Shown piece after piece: positions 49,601 to 61,309 of a stretch of DNA of 64,000 bases (its first letter is position 1; the number at the start of each line of letters is the position of its first letter). Both the position numbers and the translations under genes were made by a program. The notes below the pieces were generated by a model that saw only the letters and a program-made list of their open reading frames with translations, did no database searches and was not told where the DNA came from. Source of the DNA: Coturnix japonica (taxonomy: Eukaryota; Chordata; Aves; Galliformes; Phasianidae). The stretch spans positions 161,274,384 to 161,338,383 of the forward strand of contig NC_029516.1 in assembly GCF_001577835.2 (NCBI RefSeq). Reading direction: 5' to 3'.

Positions 49601-52600
49601 GAGCTGTGAACAAGTGTATGAAAAATGAGATTAGGAAGACTTGATACCGCTATAAAACAAAGTGAATGATAAAAACATGCGAGCCTCTATTCTTGCTTTG
49701 TACCTTTTAGATTTTAACACAGCAGGAACCCAATAAAAGCCAGGTATCCTTTTCAGAGAGTCAAGGTGGCCTTCTTTAATTCTAAATTCCCTATTTTCCC
49801 AATTTCAGCTGAACATTCACTTCAATTTTCCATCTGTATTGCTTAAAACACTGCAATGTTTTAAAAGCAAAGCTTTATTTGATTACACTTCCTCAATTAC
49901 TTTTTTCATTATCTTAACATCATTAATATGCATGTCACAGTTGCACTGCATGATTACAGAATGGATTTACAAGAGCTGAAATGAGTAACAAATGGAGAAG
50001 AAAACAGAGGATGTCAACCAACGTCAAAGGCACAGCTTCATCAAGGTCAAACTGCTTGTAGACATTATGGATAAAAAACAAGTTAAGGGAGATATTTGAA
50101 GCAAAACATGCAGATCTTTTTGTGTGAGCACATAATGAACTTTCCAAGCATGGGAAAAGTTTGCAAAGGTGCTTTTTAGAAACTTATAGGAAATGATGCC
50201 AGGCAATCGCTTTCAGCAGTAAGTATGAAATAAGATAGTTTAGAGACTGGACTTTGATGACTCAACCATGAGACGGTCTCAGCTGAACTGCATGTAAGAG
50301 ACAGACATCAGTTTCAGTCCTGAACAGCAGCTAAACTGTTAGTCACCAGTATTCTCTCATTATTCTCCCTGCCCCACCTTGCTTTTTCTTTCCTTTCTTA
50401 GCCTCCTGCTACACAGCAGAGTTCAAGTCTGCCGCATCTTGGAGAGCCTACTGAGATCATATGCTTGCTCTAACAATGAAAACAAAATAGGTAACTTGAT
50501 GTGGTGATCTCTCTCTGCTGCTGCTCCTGCTTCTTTTCCTTCTAAAGGTACAGCAGACTACATGTCACAACAGAATGTTGGAAACAAGCAAACAAGCAAG
50601 TCACCCTACATTGCCCATTTGAGCTCATTTATTCTTCCTGTCCATATCAGGAAACTTAAAACGACCTTCAGTACCAAAAGAAAGAGTGCTAATGAAACTG
50701 TATTTCACTATCTATGCTTTCTGTGATGCAAAAAGATGATTTTAAACTGAAGAACTTACCACTCTACAATTGATATGCTTTGTTTTTCTGATAGCAAAAG
50801 ATTAAAGCAATTTCAAGGACCTTTATTTATGGGACTCAGTACACCAAGAGCTCTGCGCTCAAAACCCCGAGACACTCTTTACCGTTTTGATTTAGAGCCA
50901 GAGATCAGTTTGTGTTGGAAGAGACCAAAAAGACAACCTAGTTCCTGCCATAGGCAAGGACACCTTCCACCAGACCAGGTTGCTAAAAGTCCCACCCATC
51001 TGGCCTTGAACACCCCCAGGGATGGGGCATCCACAGCTCTCTGTGCAACCTGTGCTTCCCAATCTGAAATCTAAATCTCCCGTCCTTTAGTTCCAAGCCA
51101 ATATCCCTGGATTGATCACCACATTCCCTGACCCCTTCAACATGAAACAATGTATGAAATAAGATTTTACATGTACAAAGCTGTCTTTGATATGACTGAG
51201 AGCTTGTAGGAAATACAGGAAACTCTGAGATCAATGGCTGTATTTAACTGGAGATGACAGTGTTGCAAAACACAGACACGTGCCCCAGTTAAGATTCTGC
51301 CCTAGGGAAATAAACTAGGAGTGGAAACAATAATCTGCTACTCACTTGCATAGATGAAGGTGAGTATAATATACAAGTATAACATACGTAAGTATAAAAA
51401 GAGTAGGGGTGAGTCCTCCACTAGGACTTAAGTTAAAAAAAACCCCACAGTTTATTACATAATGAAATCAAACAAAAACTTAAAAACCCTAAAAAACTGT
51501 TTTAATCACTTGAACAAAACAACAGCCAAAGCAAAACTACAGTTAAGTTGCCACAAAGATTAAAACAACAGTTGCACACTTGTTTTGACCCTCAAACTGA
51601 AGCAAAGTGATACATCGTATAACACCCTTGGTGCAACTTCATGCTCGGCTACAGAGAACCTTTCCTACCCTTACCCATGGCAGAACAGAGCCTGCAGCAG
51701 AACTCTCAAACACCGACCACTTACCTTTCGGACAATACTGTCTTCTACATTAGATTTCTTGTTGCTGCCCTGCTTGCCCATTAAAGTAATCTCCAGCTGA
51801 CAAAATGGCTTGGGCAAAATATCACACTGCGTGAAGAACTTGCGCCACTCCACTATGTACGCCTTTAGTAAAGCTGTATCATCTTGATGACTCAGCACTC
51901 TCTGGAGGAGGGGAAAGAAGAGGATGTAATTGATAAACAAACAAACAAAGATAGACTGACTTTGCTTATACTGAAAATACAAAATAAACAGTTAAAGCAG
52001 AATGTCTACATAGGTATGTGCCAATTAGCTTAGGGCAGCGGTTATCAACCCATGGCACATGGACATTCTCTAACACTAAATGGTAACAGCAGTTGTCAGT
52101 ACCTTTCCAACTGAATCACCTTTTGTTAAGCTATTTGCATGCCAAAAAGCTTAAAACCTTAGGTCCTAAAGGCCTGCATTAGCACAACTACACCTACCAA
52201 AGGGCACAAACCTGTAAGAATTGTGTTACATTATGCAGAGCAGTGAAGTTCAATTTGATGATTTACTACCTCTCATTATGCCCAGGCAGCTGATTAACCT
52301 GCATGTTTCAGTAATGCCTGCAAGCACTGTACAGTGCCTATCACAAGGCCTCTAAAACAACAGCCAACACAGACCATACTGAAGGCCCAACTCAGCACAG
52401 CATCTATGCATGTGTGCTAGCAAGCTGAAGGGACTGAAATAAAATAAACTGATATGTATATAAGGCCTCAAGCATAAGAAATTGTTTTCCTTTGAACAAA
52501 TCTGCAGTGGTGTAAATCTTGTCACTAAAGAAAGATTTTAAAGTCATTTTTGATTCTTTCCGAACTTTTATCACATAATTTATTAAAGAAGAAATAACAA

Positions 52601-55600
52601 AATTTAAAAAATAGTAATCTTGCTGCATCTTTTGCTATACATTTTAAAAACAGAAGCTTCCCTTGAATCTACTGATGATCAACTATTTGTGGGAAGTCCA
52701 TTAAACTAGACAGCAAATCTTGCTGAGCCAATAGAACAGATGTTTCTAATATGCCATACATTGGACGTATTTTAAAGCCATTGATGAATACGTCAGCAAG
52801 CCACTGAAGCCAGACAAAAAGCATTTTCCGGGCAGTAATTTCTTATAGTAAATTTTGCCTCAAGAAATCTTCAAGAGGAAGAAGATTCCATAAGTACTGC
52901 TGGACAAACAGAAAAAGTGCTTTAAAAAAAAGCAACGTTGCCTACAACGAAACAATGAGCCACAGCAAATGCTCAAGGCTGTCTTCTGTCTTTCATGTAG
53001 TAATTACTATCTCTAGAATATCACAGCATTTCAGACAAAAAAAAAAGAAGTGCATTTAGATCCAAAGAAAGTCAGAACTGTTTGGTTATTTTTCCTAATA
53101 ACACGAATAGAAGTCATGAAACACTAAGAACTTACTGCTTGTGCTTGCTTAATAAAATCAAGGATGTCTTCCTTCAGAGCTTGATGGATTTTTGCTGGAC
53201 CTTTGTCATCCCACAGGCAAACTGCATGCACATCTCTAGAAAACAATTAATCCATCTTTTAGTAACAACCACTCAAACCTTAATCCTCTGATGTATGAGG
53301 CTGAAGAAGTCATAATTCTAGCATATAAAAGAAGAAAAAAATCTATGCATTTTGTTTATCACTTAAAAAAAAAAAGTGGTAAGATCGCAGTAACACAAAC
53401 AGGAAAATGTGTGTGGAGAATAAATTAAATCTTTAAGGAAGCGCAGGAAGCAATAACAGCAACCTGACCAGGAAAGGATTCTGCTGAAGGAGGTTTAATG
53501 TATACATGTAGAAGTCAATTCTGCCTTCACCACCTATCCAATAATCCCACTGCATTAAGGACAACTTCTTAAAGCTTTTCTTTGACAAGGATGGAAATTA
53601 CGTGCCAACAGAAGCACGGCTACTGAGCCCACAGTCATTCTACAATACTTTTAAGATGCAGCATTCACTCAGAGTTCCACAATCCACGCACTACAACATC
53701 CATCCACTGCAAAGGAAACCAGCCTCACTTCTGAGAGATTTGAGATCAGGTAATTTCAAGATTTTACTGGTATAATAAGATCTCAGACATTTCATGACAG
53801 CGGAAACACATTAAAGTGCAGCTCAACTGCAGAAAAGCTACCGAGTAGCACCACAAAGCAAAGTGCTACTAATGCATTTCAATCAACATTCAAATACTTT
53901 CCTGTTTTTCCTGGCTGTCAGTTCAGCAAGTGTAACTAACTTAAATTCTATTTTCCTCTCAAGAATAAAAAAGGCAAGTTACGCTCCTCAACTATATTAC
54001 CATACATAATGTGGCCTACCAGTATGTTCTTCCTCCTTTCAATGATAAAGTCAAGTCTTTGCAGGAGAGTAACTACATAATCTACAGGAGGGCTTTGTTC
54101 CTATTAATTCAACAGTTATTCCAATGCAAAAGCAACTTTATTAGTTTAACTGAAGAGACAAAATGTACAAGATAAAAAGTTCATTTTACTCAGAAAAAAA
54201 AAAAGTGCTGCCCAAGAACTGACAAAGGTCTAACTAACCTGTGGGACTTACATAGATTTCACAGGAAAAAAAAGTGTTAATGAACTTAGAATGCCATCAG
54301 TTCGTGACCAAAGTAAAAAGCAGTGCTGGAAGATTAGACATAAAGGTCAGGTAGAAGACACATCTTCTATACTTTTCTTAAAAAGCTTAACAAAATCATT
54401 GTCCAAAAATAGGAACCTGGAAGAGTGGGCTCCTTTCCCTTAATGTACTTAATTTAGCCATAAAGGCACTTAAGTTTGATCCAACAGTTCAGCTACCAGC
54501 AAAATAATAAAGGAAAAAATTCAATAGTATGCAGAATTACTGAACTAATTATTAAAACTATGAAAGCAGTGACTCAGAACTGAATTTGTAACTGAACTAC
54601 GCCATGTTTCTGGCAACTACTATGGCTGTGACATCATGAGATATTAAAACTCATTGCATGATAAACTACCTTGCTGTTTGGTTGGCAGAAAAGCATGACA
54701 GGTGCAGTAAGATGGCTCTAAGGAGAAACACTGCACTTTTCTTACTGAAAAGAGCAATAAAGATGCAGTCTGGAAGACAATTCATTTCGAATTAAACAAA
54801 ATTTAGTGAGTCATTTTAAAAAGCAGACAAAGAAAGTGCAGTGTTAAGTATTTGAGGGAAAACAATTCCACGCTGAGACAAAAATAATCAACTTTTGATA
54901 TGTAAGTTGCAAATCACTTTCTTACTATGCTGACAAAGGTGACATGATGTATTGTAAGAAAAAAATCAGCACGGAACAGGAAGTAAATCCAAGAGTTTTG
55001 GAAGGAGGAAAATGCAATGATACTTTTACCTTGAGAGAGCAATCCTCTTCTCTTAGCTTTTTATAAAGTACAATGATGCAAACAAGGTCTGAAAAATGTT
55101 ATATGTGCTATTCAATTATTCAAATTATACCAGTTAATTTGCATTATCCTTTTACTCCAGTAGTACTTTTAAGTTGCTTCAGAAGAAAAGTATTTAAATC
55201 GGAATAACGAACTGCCCTCAAAGAACTTATTGCCCAAGCAGCAAACAACAGTGTCTCTCCAACAAAAGCTTTGTGGGCAGGTAGAAAGCTTATTTACTAC
55301 AACAGGCTGAAGGCTGAGCTCTGCTGTTCTTCTTCCACTTCATCTGCAAGGATCTGAATCTCAGTGAAGCAGTACTTCTGTACATTAATTCTGAAGTAAG
55401 CACACCTAATAAAGCGTAAGCTAGCACCTGTGTGCTCCCACGTAGTGTGTGCAGTCTGACTTCTCTATCAGCAGAACCACAAATATCCCTACAGCAGAGA
55501 AGGATGCAGGATGCTGCAGTACTTACGAGAACAGGTCAAACCACTGCTGTTTCGTGACGGACTCCTGACGAAGAAGTTTCAGAACGATAGGGCGCATGAA

Positions 55601-58600
55601 ATCCCATTTGTCTTCAAATTGAAGAGAACCTTTATTCTAAAAGGAACAAAACAACCAACTGTTAGTAACATAAATTATTATTTGGAATTACCTTTAAGGA
55701 CTGTAGTTTCTATGGTTAGCACAAAAGTACCTTCTTGTCAGAGGTACCTCAGACAACCCGGCATTTGAATAACAGTCCCACAGCTGAACAAGGCTTTTTA
55801 CAGTAAGCATTACTTCAAACAGCAGCAGAAGCAGCTAACCAACTTCTTCCTTAATGCCCCGCACTGGTTACAATACAACATGTTCTGCAAAATGTCCTTC
55901 ACCTGTTAGCACAGTTACACATGGACAACGTGAGTGCCACTCAGCCGCACCGCTGCAGCCAAGATACACAACAACAGCCACGAGGCAGAGCTGGAATAAA
56001 TGACTGCAGCCAAAGCAAGGAACCAGGAGCACCTGTGGGTGCTGCCATGGGCCTTCTTCTCTACTCCTTGTTTGGCACAAACAGCACAGAGAGGAAGGAA
56101 GCAGGGGAACATAGGAGCTGTTGTATCACAGGCCCCTTCCTGCGGCTTAACTGCCCCCAGGCAATAAGGCAGCCAACGTTACAGTGATGCAGTTAAGAAT
56201 AATTCATGCCTATAAATCTAGTCCCAGGTGACCTTCTTCAAACTCACTGTACCATATAAGAGGAAAGCTAAAGAGTCCAAGAGCTCCCATCTCATTCTGA
56301 TTGTCCCAAAAAACCTCACTCATTGTAGTATACAGGCAGACTGCCGTTACTGGAAAAACAGAACAAAACCACTTGAAGAGAGAAACGAGTTTGACCGCAC
56401 GCACACGCTGTAAATCTATTTGCTTACTGCTCCACATCTTAAAAGGAAAATCTGCAATTAAAAAGATGAGTTGACTGGGAGCTGCGACAGGAGACTGTTG
56501 GTTATCTGTACTGCTAAGTTTACTATTGACCAGGTCATTGTGTTGGCTAGTCATACTACTACATACGACCTAATTCACCTCAAACACAGCACACAATGCA
56601 GTCTAACTGTTTGAAATTCTGACAAGCACACTGTTCTCCACCAGCAGCTCTCCAGACAAATAAGCACAAGCAGCATGCTGCATTCTTGAAACCATCTTCT
56701 TCTAAACAACATGTACATGGAAACTTAAAAATACATCTGTTGTTTAATATTCAGAATAAGCGCAGTTCAGAACCCACATCCCCTGCAGCTCCCATGTCTC
56801 AGCTTTCACAGAATACAGAATTGTAGAGGTTGGAAGGGACCTCTAGAGATCACCGAGTCCAACCCCCCTGCCAAAGCAGGTTCCCTACACCACGTCACAC
56901 AGGTCGGCATCCAGGTGGGTCTTGAATATCTCCAGAGAAGGAGACTCCACCACCTCCCTGGGCAGGAGCTTTACATGATAAAGATGCAGCAGGCACCACA
57001 GTAACTCCAGCAGCAGCAGCAGCATTTCGCCACTGCAATGGCTACAAAACATGAGCCTCAAGCAAGCAGCCCCTGTCCCTGTCCCCTTTGATGGCTTTCT
57101 CTCATCTTCTCTACTCCTGAGAAAGTGATTAACCTCTTCTTACAGACATTCATGTTCCCAGTCCCTCTGTGTGGGTTAAAAAGCCTGCAAGATGAGCTGC
57201 TGTAGAGTTACAAGTTCCAGAAAAGGCATCATCAAATGAGTAAAAACAACTTCCTTCAAAGTTCCCCTTTGGAGTGAAACTTCAAATCTCAGATGATTTC
57301 TGGTAGGGGTAAAAAGCCTGTTCTGCAGTGCAGCCCTGAACACAACAGAAGATAAAAGAATAAAAATGAATGCTATACCTTTGCCAGTGTTTCACTGTAA
57401 AATGCGGATGAAGAAAACCTGTGTTTGCAAGAAGTGTTATTTGTGAGATATATACCCCGACTTCCAACAGTGCACTCTAAGACCAACAGCTCTCCTGACG
57501 TGGGTCCTACTGCATAACACCAATCTCCACTCTGTAAAAATAAAGGTGAAGAGAAGCAGAGCAGGAACAGGCACAGAGTGTGGAGTGAGGTCCTAAATAA
57601 ATGCAGAACACACCAGGAGCCAGCCTAGGGATGAGGAGAGCGAGGCTGCCAGGCCAGGCAGGCCCCAGCGGTCTCCGTGCTGCTGTTCCTCTGTACTTGA
57701 AACATTCACTCAGCCACCCAATGCTTTTTACTGTGTACACTCAATACTATAGGCCACATAGAGTATTGATCTCCATCAGATGCACCGCGCAGTACTGTGA
57801 AAATGCAGCATCCTCCATCACTGAGTACATTTCCATATGTCTGTGCTTTTACTACTGAGCTGTTTACAGTCATTGTATATTAAGGCTAATTCAGAAGGAA
57901 TGAGGTAGGACAGATGAGGTCCCAGCCTACAGTAAGCAGAATTCCCATTCTGATTCCTCTCTGCTCCCAGCAGCTCTAAATATCAGTGAGATGATCATAG
58001 CAAAGCCATTACACAAAGCAGAAAGACAGCCATGGGGAAAGCTCCGCTGTGCAACTACGTGGAACGCAGCATTCACCACAAGCTGCTCTAATTGGAAATA
58101 GGCAGGAGAAACTTAACGTATCTGGAAATATTTTAGGTTGAAGAACTAGAAAAATGCAGAAATGTTTCCAGTTTTAAGTGACAGAGCACTACGACCCACA
58201 AAACACAGCTGAAACAAATGAAAGGTAGATCATGGTTCTCATTTAAGCCTACTGCAAACCTACTTGTTTTGCTGCCTCCCCCCTAACACCAGGCTCAGAC
58301 TGCAATTCAACTTGCTCTCACCAACTCTTGCATTTGCTGCCACCTCCAGCAGCTCCAACAAGCCCTACAGAAGCATCAAGACCAGCTCACGTGGGTACAG
58401 CTACAGGTTTCCTTGGCGCTGTGATAAGCTGAGCCGCTTTCTGTCCCAGGAGCTGCAGAGAAACCCGTGTGCCTTCACATCACCAATCGTCACCTCAAAG
58501 CCAACAGCTGACGCTCCAACACCTGCCCTACAAATTAATTCACCTTTCACAATTAAAAACTGCACTAGCAAAGATGAAGCGACGCCCTGTGAAGGGATGA

Positions 58601-60685
58601 GAGGCTGTCAGGGATCGGCTCAGCCAGGATTCACTACAAGAGTAAGAAAGGAGCATTTCACTTCATTTTCTCGGCTGTGCAGAAGGTTGAGGGAAGACGG
58701 GGAAAAGCAGCAAACTCTCAGTTCCTGTTTATCCCAACAAAACTGAGACCCGCCTAAACCTGACGTGGGTTTGATCGTGTGTTGGGGTTTTGTTTTTAAT
58801 ACCAAAAAACCTGATACGTTTTCACTATGCAGAGGACACTGTTTGCTTTTTCTTTCTTTTTTTATTCTTTCTTTGCCCTAAACATGAAAGCAGAATTGCA
58901 TTTCACAAATCTCAGTCAGCATAAGGCACTGCCAATGGGCAACAACCTGCAATCAACAGCAATGGGAGCACACTGAGCATCACAGCTGGGGAACAAAAGC
59001 CCTTATCCAGTCACAATTATCTTATTGGTTTAGTGTGTCATTACAAACAAAGCCAAATCACTGTATGACCTTCTCTTTCACGAGGCAACAGTCGTAGTTC
59101 ATTGTCTTTAGAAAACTCCCTAATTAATAAGACATACGGCTTAGAAAATACTCCCAGGTGCTCTAAACCCCCTGGTAGCATTGTTCCGGAAACACACTGT
59201 GCACGTGTATCTTTCTGTCCATTTAAAATGCTAATGATTTAAAGGCCAACTGCAGGGATGCCACTACAGCAACAAAACAGCTTCAGATCAGTGAGAGCCA
59301 TCTCACAACAGCAAGGCCTTTGACTCTATTTGCACTTAGCATTCACTTATTCTTTCCTATGAGCTGAAGAGGAATGCTGACAGATCTCACAGGCCTGTTT
59401 CCAGCTATTACAAGCTATACAGCCACGTCTTGTCACAGCACACATAGGCCTTTCCAGAGCCCCTCAGCAGTGGACTAAAGCAATAACAAGCAGACACATT
59501 GTCTGAGCTTGTCCAAGCTTTAAAGCCACGCTCTCCTAAAGAAACCCCCTTTTTGCCCCTATAGCTCTGAGCGGGACGTGGAGCTTTTCTCCTGCAGTCC
59601 TGAATTCAGTCGGTTTGGTCTTATCTGCTTTAATATCTAGACAACAGGGAGGAAAATTGAATGAAAACTCATTTTCATTGCATGTCAATTTCAATAAATT
59701 TATATATATATGAGCGTGTGTATATGTGCGTGAGGAAGACATGAGGCTATTGATTATTCCTCTTTCCTTCTCACTGAGTGTCTCAGAACAGCTTCAGGGC
59801 AAACCCACAAACCCAGCACAGGTCAGGTTGGCGAAATGCAAGCAGCACCTCCTCAGAACTCTACTTAAGTATAATACATAGAACCGGCCACACATACACT
59901 TCTAAATATACAGCCATTTTATAGTGCTAACTGCTGCAAGTAAGTAAACCTGGTGCCTTGTGAAGGCCTCGCACCTCAATCAGGCTGACGCCCCAGGAGC
60001 AGCTGTGTGGGGCAGGCCGGCCCCGGGCACGTTGGCACAGCCCTGGAGGCCACAGAAGGCCCGGTCCCCGCACACGCCGCCCAGCTCAGGCCGGGCAGCC
60101 CCGGGCCGGGCACGGCCTGTGACAGCCAAAACTTGTGTGCGAACTTGGCTCGGTTTGGGGTGAGTGACATCTGCCACCAAACACCGGGAACGGGCCTGAG
60201 AACATCTGACCCCCAAAGCGGAGCCGATTAAAGGCCTCGAGGAGTTTTTCCTTCGCAGCAAAGCGCAGTTAGCAGAAAGGAAAAGGCCAGAACGCGCCGG
60301 CAACCCGACCGGCGACACCTGCTCGCGGCGAAGGCATTGCCCAACTCTTTGTTCAACTCTAAACTCCTTTTCTGCACCGCGGGGTTCCCCGCAATAAACA
60401 AAGGGCCGACCCCGTCCTGCAGCCCGGGCGGACAGAGCCGGGAGCGGGAGGCCACGGCCCGGCCGGGCCCCGAGCCGAGCCCCGAGCCGAGCCCCGAGCC
60501 GCACAGCCGAGGCCGGGCCCGGGCCGCCCCCTCCGCCCGGGGCGCAGCGCCGCGGCCTGCCCGTGCCGCCGCCCGCAGGCCCAGCCGGTGCGGGGCAGCC
60601 CCAGAGCCCGGCCCCGGCCGCCTCTCCCCGCGCGCAGGGCCGGGCCGGGCCCCGCTCTCACCTTTAAGAGATTAGACGTCGCCAT
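34429..60685 (-). CDS. CUL5: CUL5, cullin-5 scaffold of CRL5 ubiquitin ligases (19 exons)
   Basis: Cullin-5 is the scaffold of the ECS/CRL5 E3 ligases: its N-terminal cullin repeats bind Elongin B/C with SOCS-box receptors, and its C-terminal half binds RBX2. In gene order the exons are 60662-60685, 55527-55636, 53136-53235, 51725-51901, 48803-48944, 48044-48189, 47887-47967, 46622-46715, 43341-43471, 42475-42582, 41811-41875, 40149-40281, 39524-39655, 38787-38910, 37899-38074, 37648-37809, 36844-36962, 35787-35910 and 34429-34623. They join to 2,343 bases, 780 codons plus stop, the human length. The NEDD8 acceptor lysine falls at residue 724 in IIQIMKMRKK, as in human. Amino-acid changes from human are few and conservative. 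Intron 1 is about 5 kb; intron sequence is mostly unique with a few CR1 pieces. Confidence 0.98.
35787..35910 (-). CDS. CUL5: CUL5 exon 18
   Basis: The acceptor is TTTCAG and the donor GTAAGT. Residues 675-716: IKNAKVQKRGKINLIGRLQL then TTERMREEENEGIVQLRILR and TQ. This is the linker into the winged-helix neddylation domain. Confidence 0.97.
36844..36962 (-). CDS. CUL5: CUL5 exon 17
   Basis: The acceptor is CTGTAG and the donor GTAAGA. Residues 636-675: SLVAFPKLKRQVLLYEPQVN then SPKDFTEGTLFSVNQEFSL. Two conservative D-to-E differences from human are seen (YEPQ, NQEF). Confidence 0.96.
37648..37809 (-). CDS. CUL5: CUL5 exon 16
   Basis: The acceptor is TCACAG and the donor GTATTT. Residues 582-635: ITFKNEVGQYDLEVTTFQLA through NLKLATELPDAELRRTLW. 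They match human. Confidence 0.98.
37899..38074 (-). CDS. CUL5: CUL5 exon 15
   Basis: The acceptor is CTTACAG and the donor GTAAGT. Residues 523-581: ADSVNIKILNAGAWSRSSEK through FYKKNHSGRKLHWHHLMSNG and I. They match human. Confidence 0.98.
38787..38910 (-). CDS. CUL5: CUL5 exon 14
   Basis: The acceptor is ATACAG and the donor GTATTG. Residues 482-523: EVGMPADYVNKLARMFQDIK then VSEDLNQAFKEMHKNNKLAL and P. They match human. Confidence 0.97.
39524..39655 (-). CDS. CUL5: CUL5 exon 13
   Basis: The acceptor is TGACAG and the donor GTAAGT. Residues 438-481: LLVLKYVQNKDVFMRYHKAH, then LTRRLILDISADSEIEENMV and EWLR. Part of the cullin homology domain that binds RBX2. It matches human. Confidence 0.98.
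40149..40281 (-). CDS. CUL5: CUL5 exon 12
   Basis: The acceptor is ATTTAG and the donor GTATGT. Residues 393-437: GVGLKTQPESKCPELLANYC, then DMLLRKTPLSKKLTSEEIEA and KLKEV. It starts the cullin homology region. It matches human. Confidence 0.98.
41719..41761. repeat. Short direct repeat, 15 bases, offset 28
   Basis: AATAATCCAGGAAGG occurs at 41719-41733 and again at 41747-41761 in CUL5 intron 11, about 50 bases before (+ strand) the exon 11 donor. It looks like a small local duplication. Confidence 0.75.
41811..41875 (-). CDS. CUL5: CUL5 exon 11 (65-base exon)
   Basis: The acceptor is TTTTAG and the donor GTAAGC. Residues 372-393: AYKAVVNDATIFKLELPLKQ then K and part of G. They match human. 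Exit is phase 2. Confidence 0.96.
42475..42582 (-). CDS. CUL5: CUL5 exon 10
   Basis: The acceptor is TTTAG and the donor GTGTGT. Residues 336-371: DSEKYVEQLLTLFNRFSKLV then KEAFQDDPRFLTARDK. They match human. Confidence 0.97.
43341..43471 (-). CDS. CUL5: CUL5 exon 9
   Basis: The acceptor is TTTCAG and the donor GTAAGT. Residues 292-335: KLHLMFSLMDKVPNGIEPML, then KDLEEHIVSAGLADMVAAAE and TITT. The one change I notice from human is V for I in EHIVSAG. Confidence 0.98.
46312..46357. repeat. AATAATTAAG-type AT-rich tandem repeat
   Basis: Imperfect repeats of AATAATTAAG in CUL5 intron 8, with one irregular unit in the middle. Confidence 0.8.
46622..46715 (-). CDS. CUL5: CUL5 exon 8
   Basis: The acceptor is TTTCAG and the donor GTAAGT. 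Residues 261-292: LMECCVNALVTSFKETILAE then CQGMIKRNETE. They match human. Exit is phase 1. Confidence 0.97.
47887..47967 (-). CDS. CUL5: CUL5 exon 7
   Basis: The acceptor is CACAG and the donor GTAAGT. Residues 234-260: ADAKLKEEEKRALRYLETRR then ECNSVEA. They match human. Confidence 0.97.
48044..48189 (-). CDS. CUL5: CUL5 exon 6
   Basis: The acceptor is TTGCAG and the donor GTAAGT. Residues 185-233: VNLCSNPEDKLQIYRDNFEK, then AYLDSTERFYRTQAPSYLQQ and NGVQNYMKY. They match human. Confidence 0.98.
48803..48944 (-). CDS. CUL5: CUL5 exon 5
   Basis: The acceptor is GTGCAG and the donor GTATGT. Residues 138-185: LMLDTWNESIFSNIKNRLQD, then SAMKLVHAERLGEAFDSQLV and IGVRESY. They match human. Confidence 0.97.
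50901..51150 (-). repeat. Old CR1 LINE fragment in CUL5 intron 4
   Basis: Diverged antisense CR1: TTGGAAGAGACCAAAAAGAC, ACCAGACCAGGTTGCTAAAA and CCCCAGGGATGGGGCATCCA. The edges are uncertain. Confidence 0.7.
51725..51901 (-). CDS. CUL5: CUL5 exon 4
   Basis: The acceptor is CTCCAG and the donor GTAAGT. Residues 79-137 start RVLSHQDDTALLKAYIVEWR and end EDSIVRK. They appear identical to human CUL5. Confidence 0.98.
53136..53235 (-). CDS. CUL5: CUL5 exon 3
   Basis: The acceptor is TTCTAG and the donor GTAAGT. Residues 45-78: DVHAVCLWDDKGPAKIHQAL then KEDILDFIKQAQA. Human has E for D in ILEFIK. It is part of cullin repeat 1. Confidence 0.97.
55527..55636 (-). CDS. CUL5: CUL5 exon 2
   Basis: The acceptor is TTTTAG and the donor GTAAGT. 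Residues 9-45: NKGSLQFEDKWDFMRPIVLK then LLRQESVTKQQWFDLFS, the first helices of cullin repeat 1, which face Elongin C and the SOCS box. Confidence 0.97.
56807..56966 (-). repeat. CR1 LINE fragment in CUL5 intron 1
   Basis: Antisense CR1: GAATTGTAGAGGTTGGAAGG, CCCCCCTGCCAAAGCAGGTT and CCACCACCTCCCTGGGCAG. It belongs to another subfamily than the copy at 16155. Confidence 0.85.
60468..60501. repeat. GC-rich 12-base tandem repeat in CUL5 intron 1
   Basis: CCCCGAGCCGAG is repeated nearly three times, 160 bases into CUL5 intron 1 and inside the CpG island. Such a tract may vary in length between individuals. Confidence 0.8.
60662..60685 (-). CDS. CUL5: CUL5 exon 1 (start codon)
   Basis: ATG is at 60683-60685 and the donor is GTGAGA. 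It encodes MATSNLLK, identical to human. The 24 coding bases lie inside a CpG island. Confidence 0.95.
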
Positions 60686-61309
60686 GATCTCCCCCCCGCC
60701 GACGGCGGCTCCTCTCCCCGTGCTCGGCTCTGCCCCGGCCGCCGCCGCTTTACATGGCCGCGGGCCGCCCGCCCGCCCGGCCCGACCCGCGGCGGCGGCA
60801 GCAGGAGCAGCGGCCGCAGCTCCGGGTTCCCCTGCCCGGGGGCGAGGCCGGCACCGTGCTCGGGGCGCTCCGCAGCTCTACCGGGTGGCTCCTCCGCACG
60901 CAGCCGCCCCTCAGAGCCTCATGGCGGCGTCCGCCCAGGAGGCGCTCGGCAGCAGCCCCGGCTCCATGGAAGGGGCCGGCCCACATGATGCGGCGCCGCC
61001 GAGCCGGCCCCGCCGCCAAGCGCGGAGGGAGGCCCGGGCGGGAGCTCCGCCTGCAGCGACCCCTGGCCGCCGCCGACCCCCGAGAGCGCTCCCCCAGCTG
61101 AGGGCGCCCGGGGGGGTGGGCGCTTTTCCTCATGGACCCTTCAGGCTTCCCAGCTTTTCTGTTCGGTGATTCTTCAGCGTGTGGCCATAGGAGCCATAAT
61201 TTTACTTTCCTGTTTAAAAAGGCATCCTTCATCCAAAACGTATCTTAAAGAAAACAATTCAACTTTCCTCTGACCTCTCAGGACAGAGCCCTACACCTCC
61301 CTCTGCTTA

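Larger units (their letters stand above)
59950..61140. promoter_or_regulatory. CUL5: CpG-island promoter of CUL5
   Basis: This is the most GC- and CpG-rich stretch of the window. It spans CUL5 exon 1 and the beginning of intron 1, with no TATA box near the start. A tandem 12-base CCCCGAGCCGAG repeat lies at 60468-60501. Transcription on the - strand probably begins between 60690 and 61000. Long GC-rich open frames on both strands here are a product of composition, not genes. Confidence 0.75.

Noticed and set aside
58264-58746. A 160-codon + strand open frame in CUL5 intron 1
   Set aside because: Low-complexity, serine- and threonine-rich peptide with no homologue I recognise. I could not support it as a gene.
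60359-61232. Several long open frames on both strands in the CUL5 CpG island (up to about 190 codons)
   Set aside because: They are proline-, arginine- and alanine-rich, overlap each other on both strands and lack similarity to known proteins. GC-rich sequence has few stop codons, so these are expected by chance.
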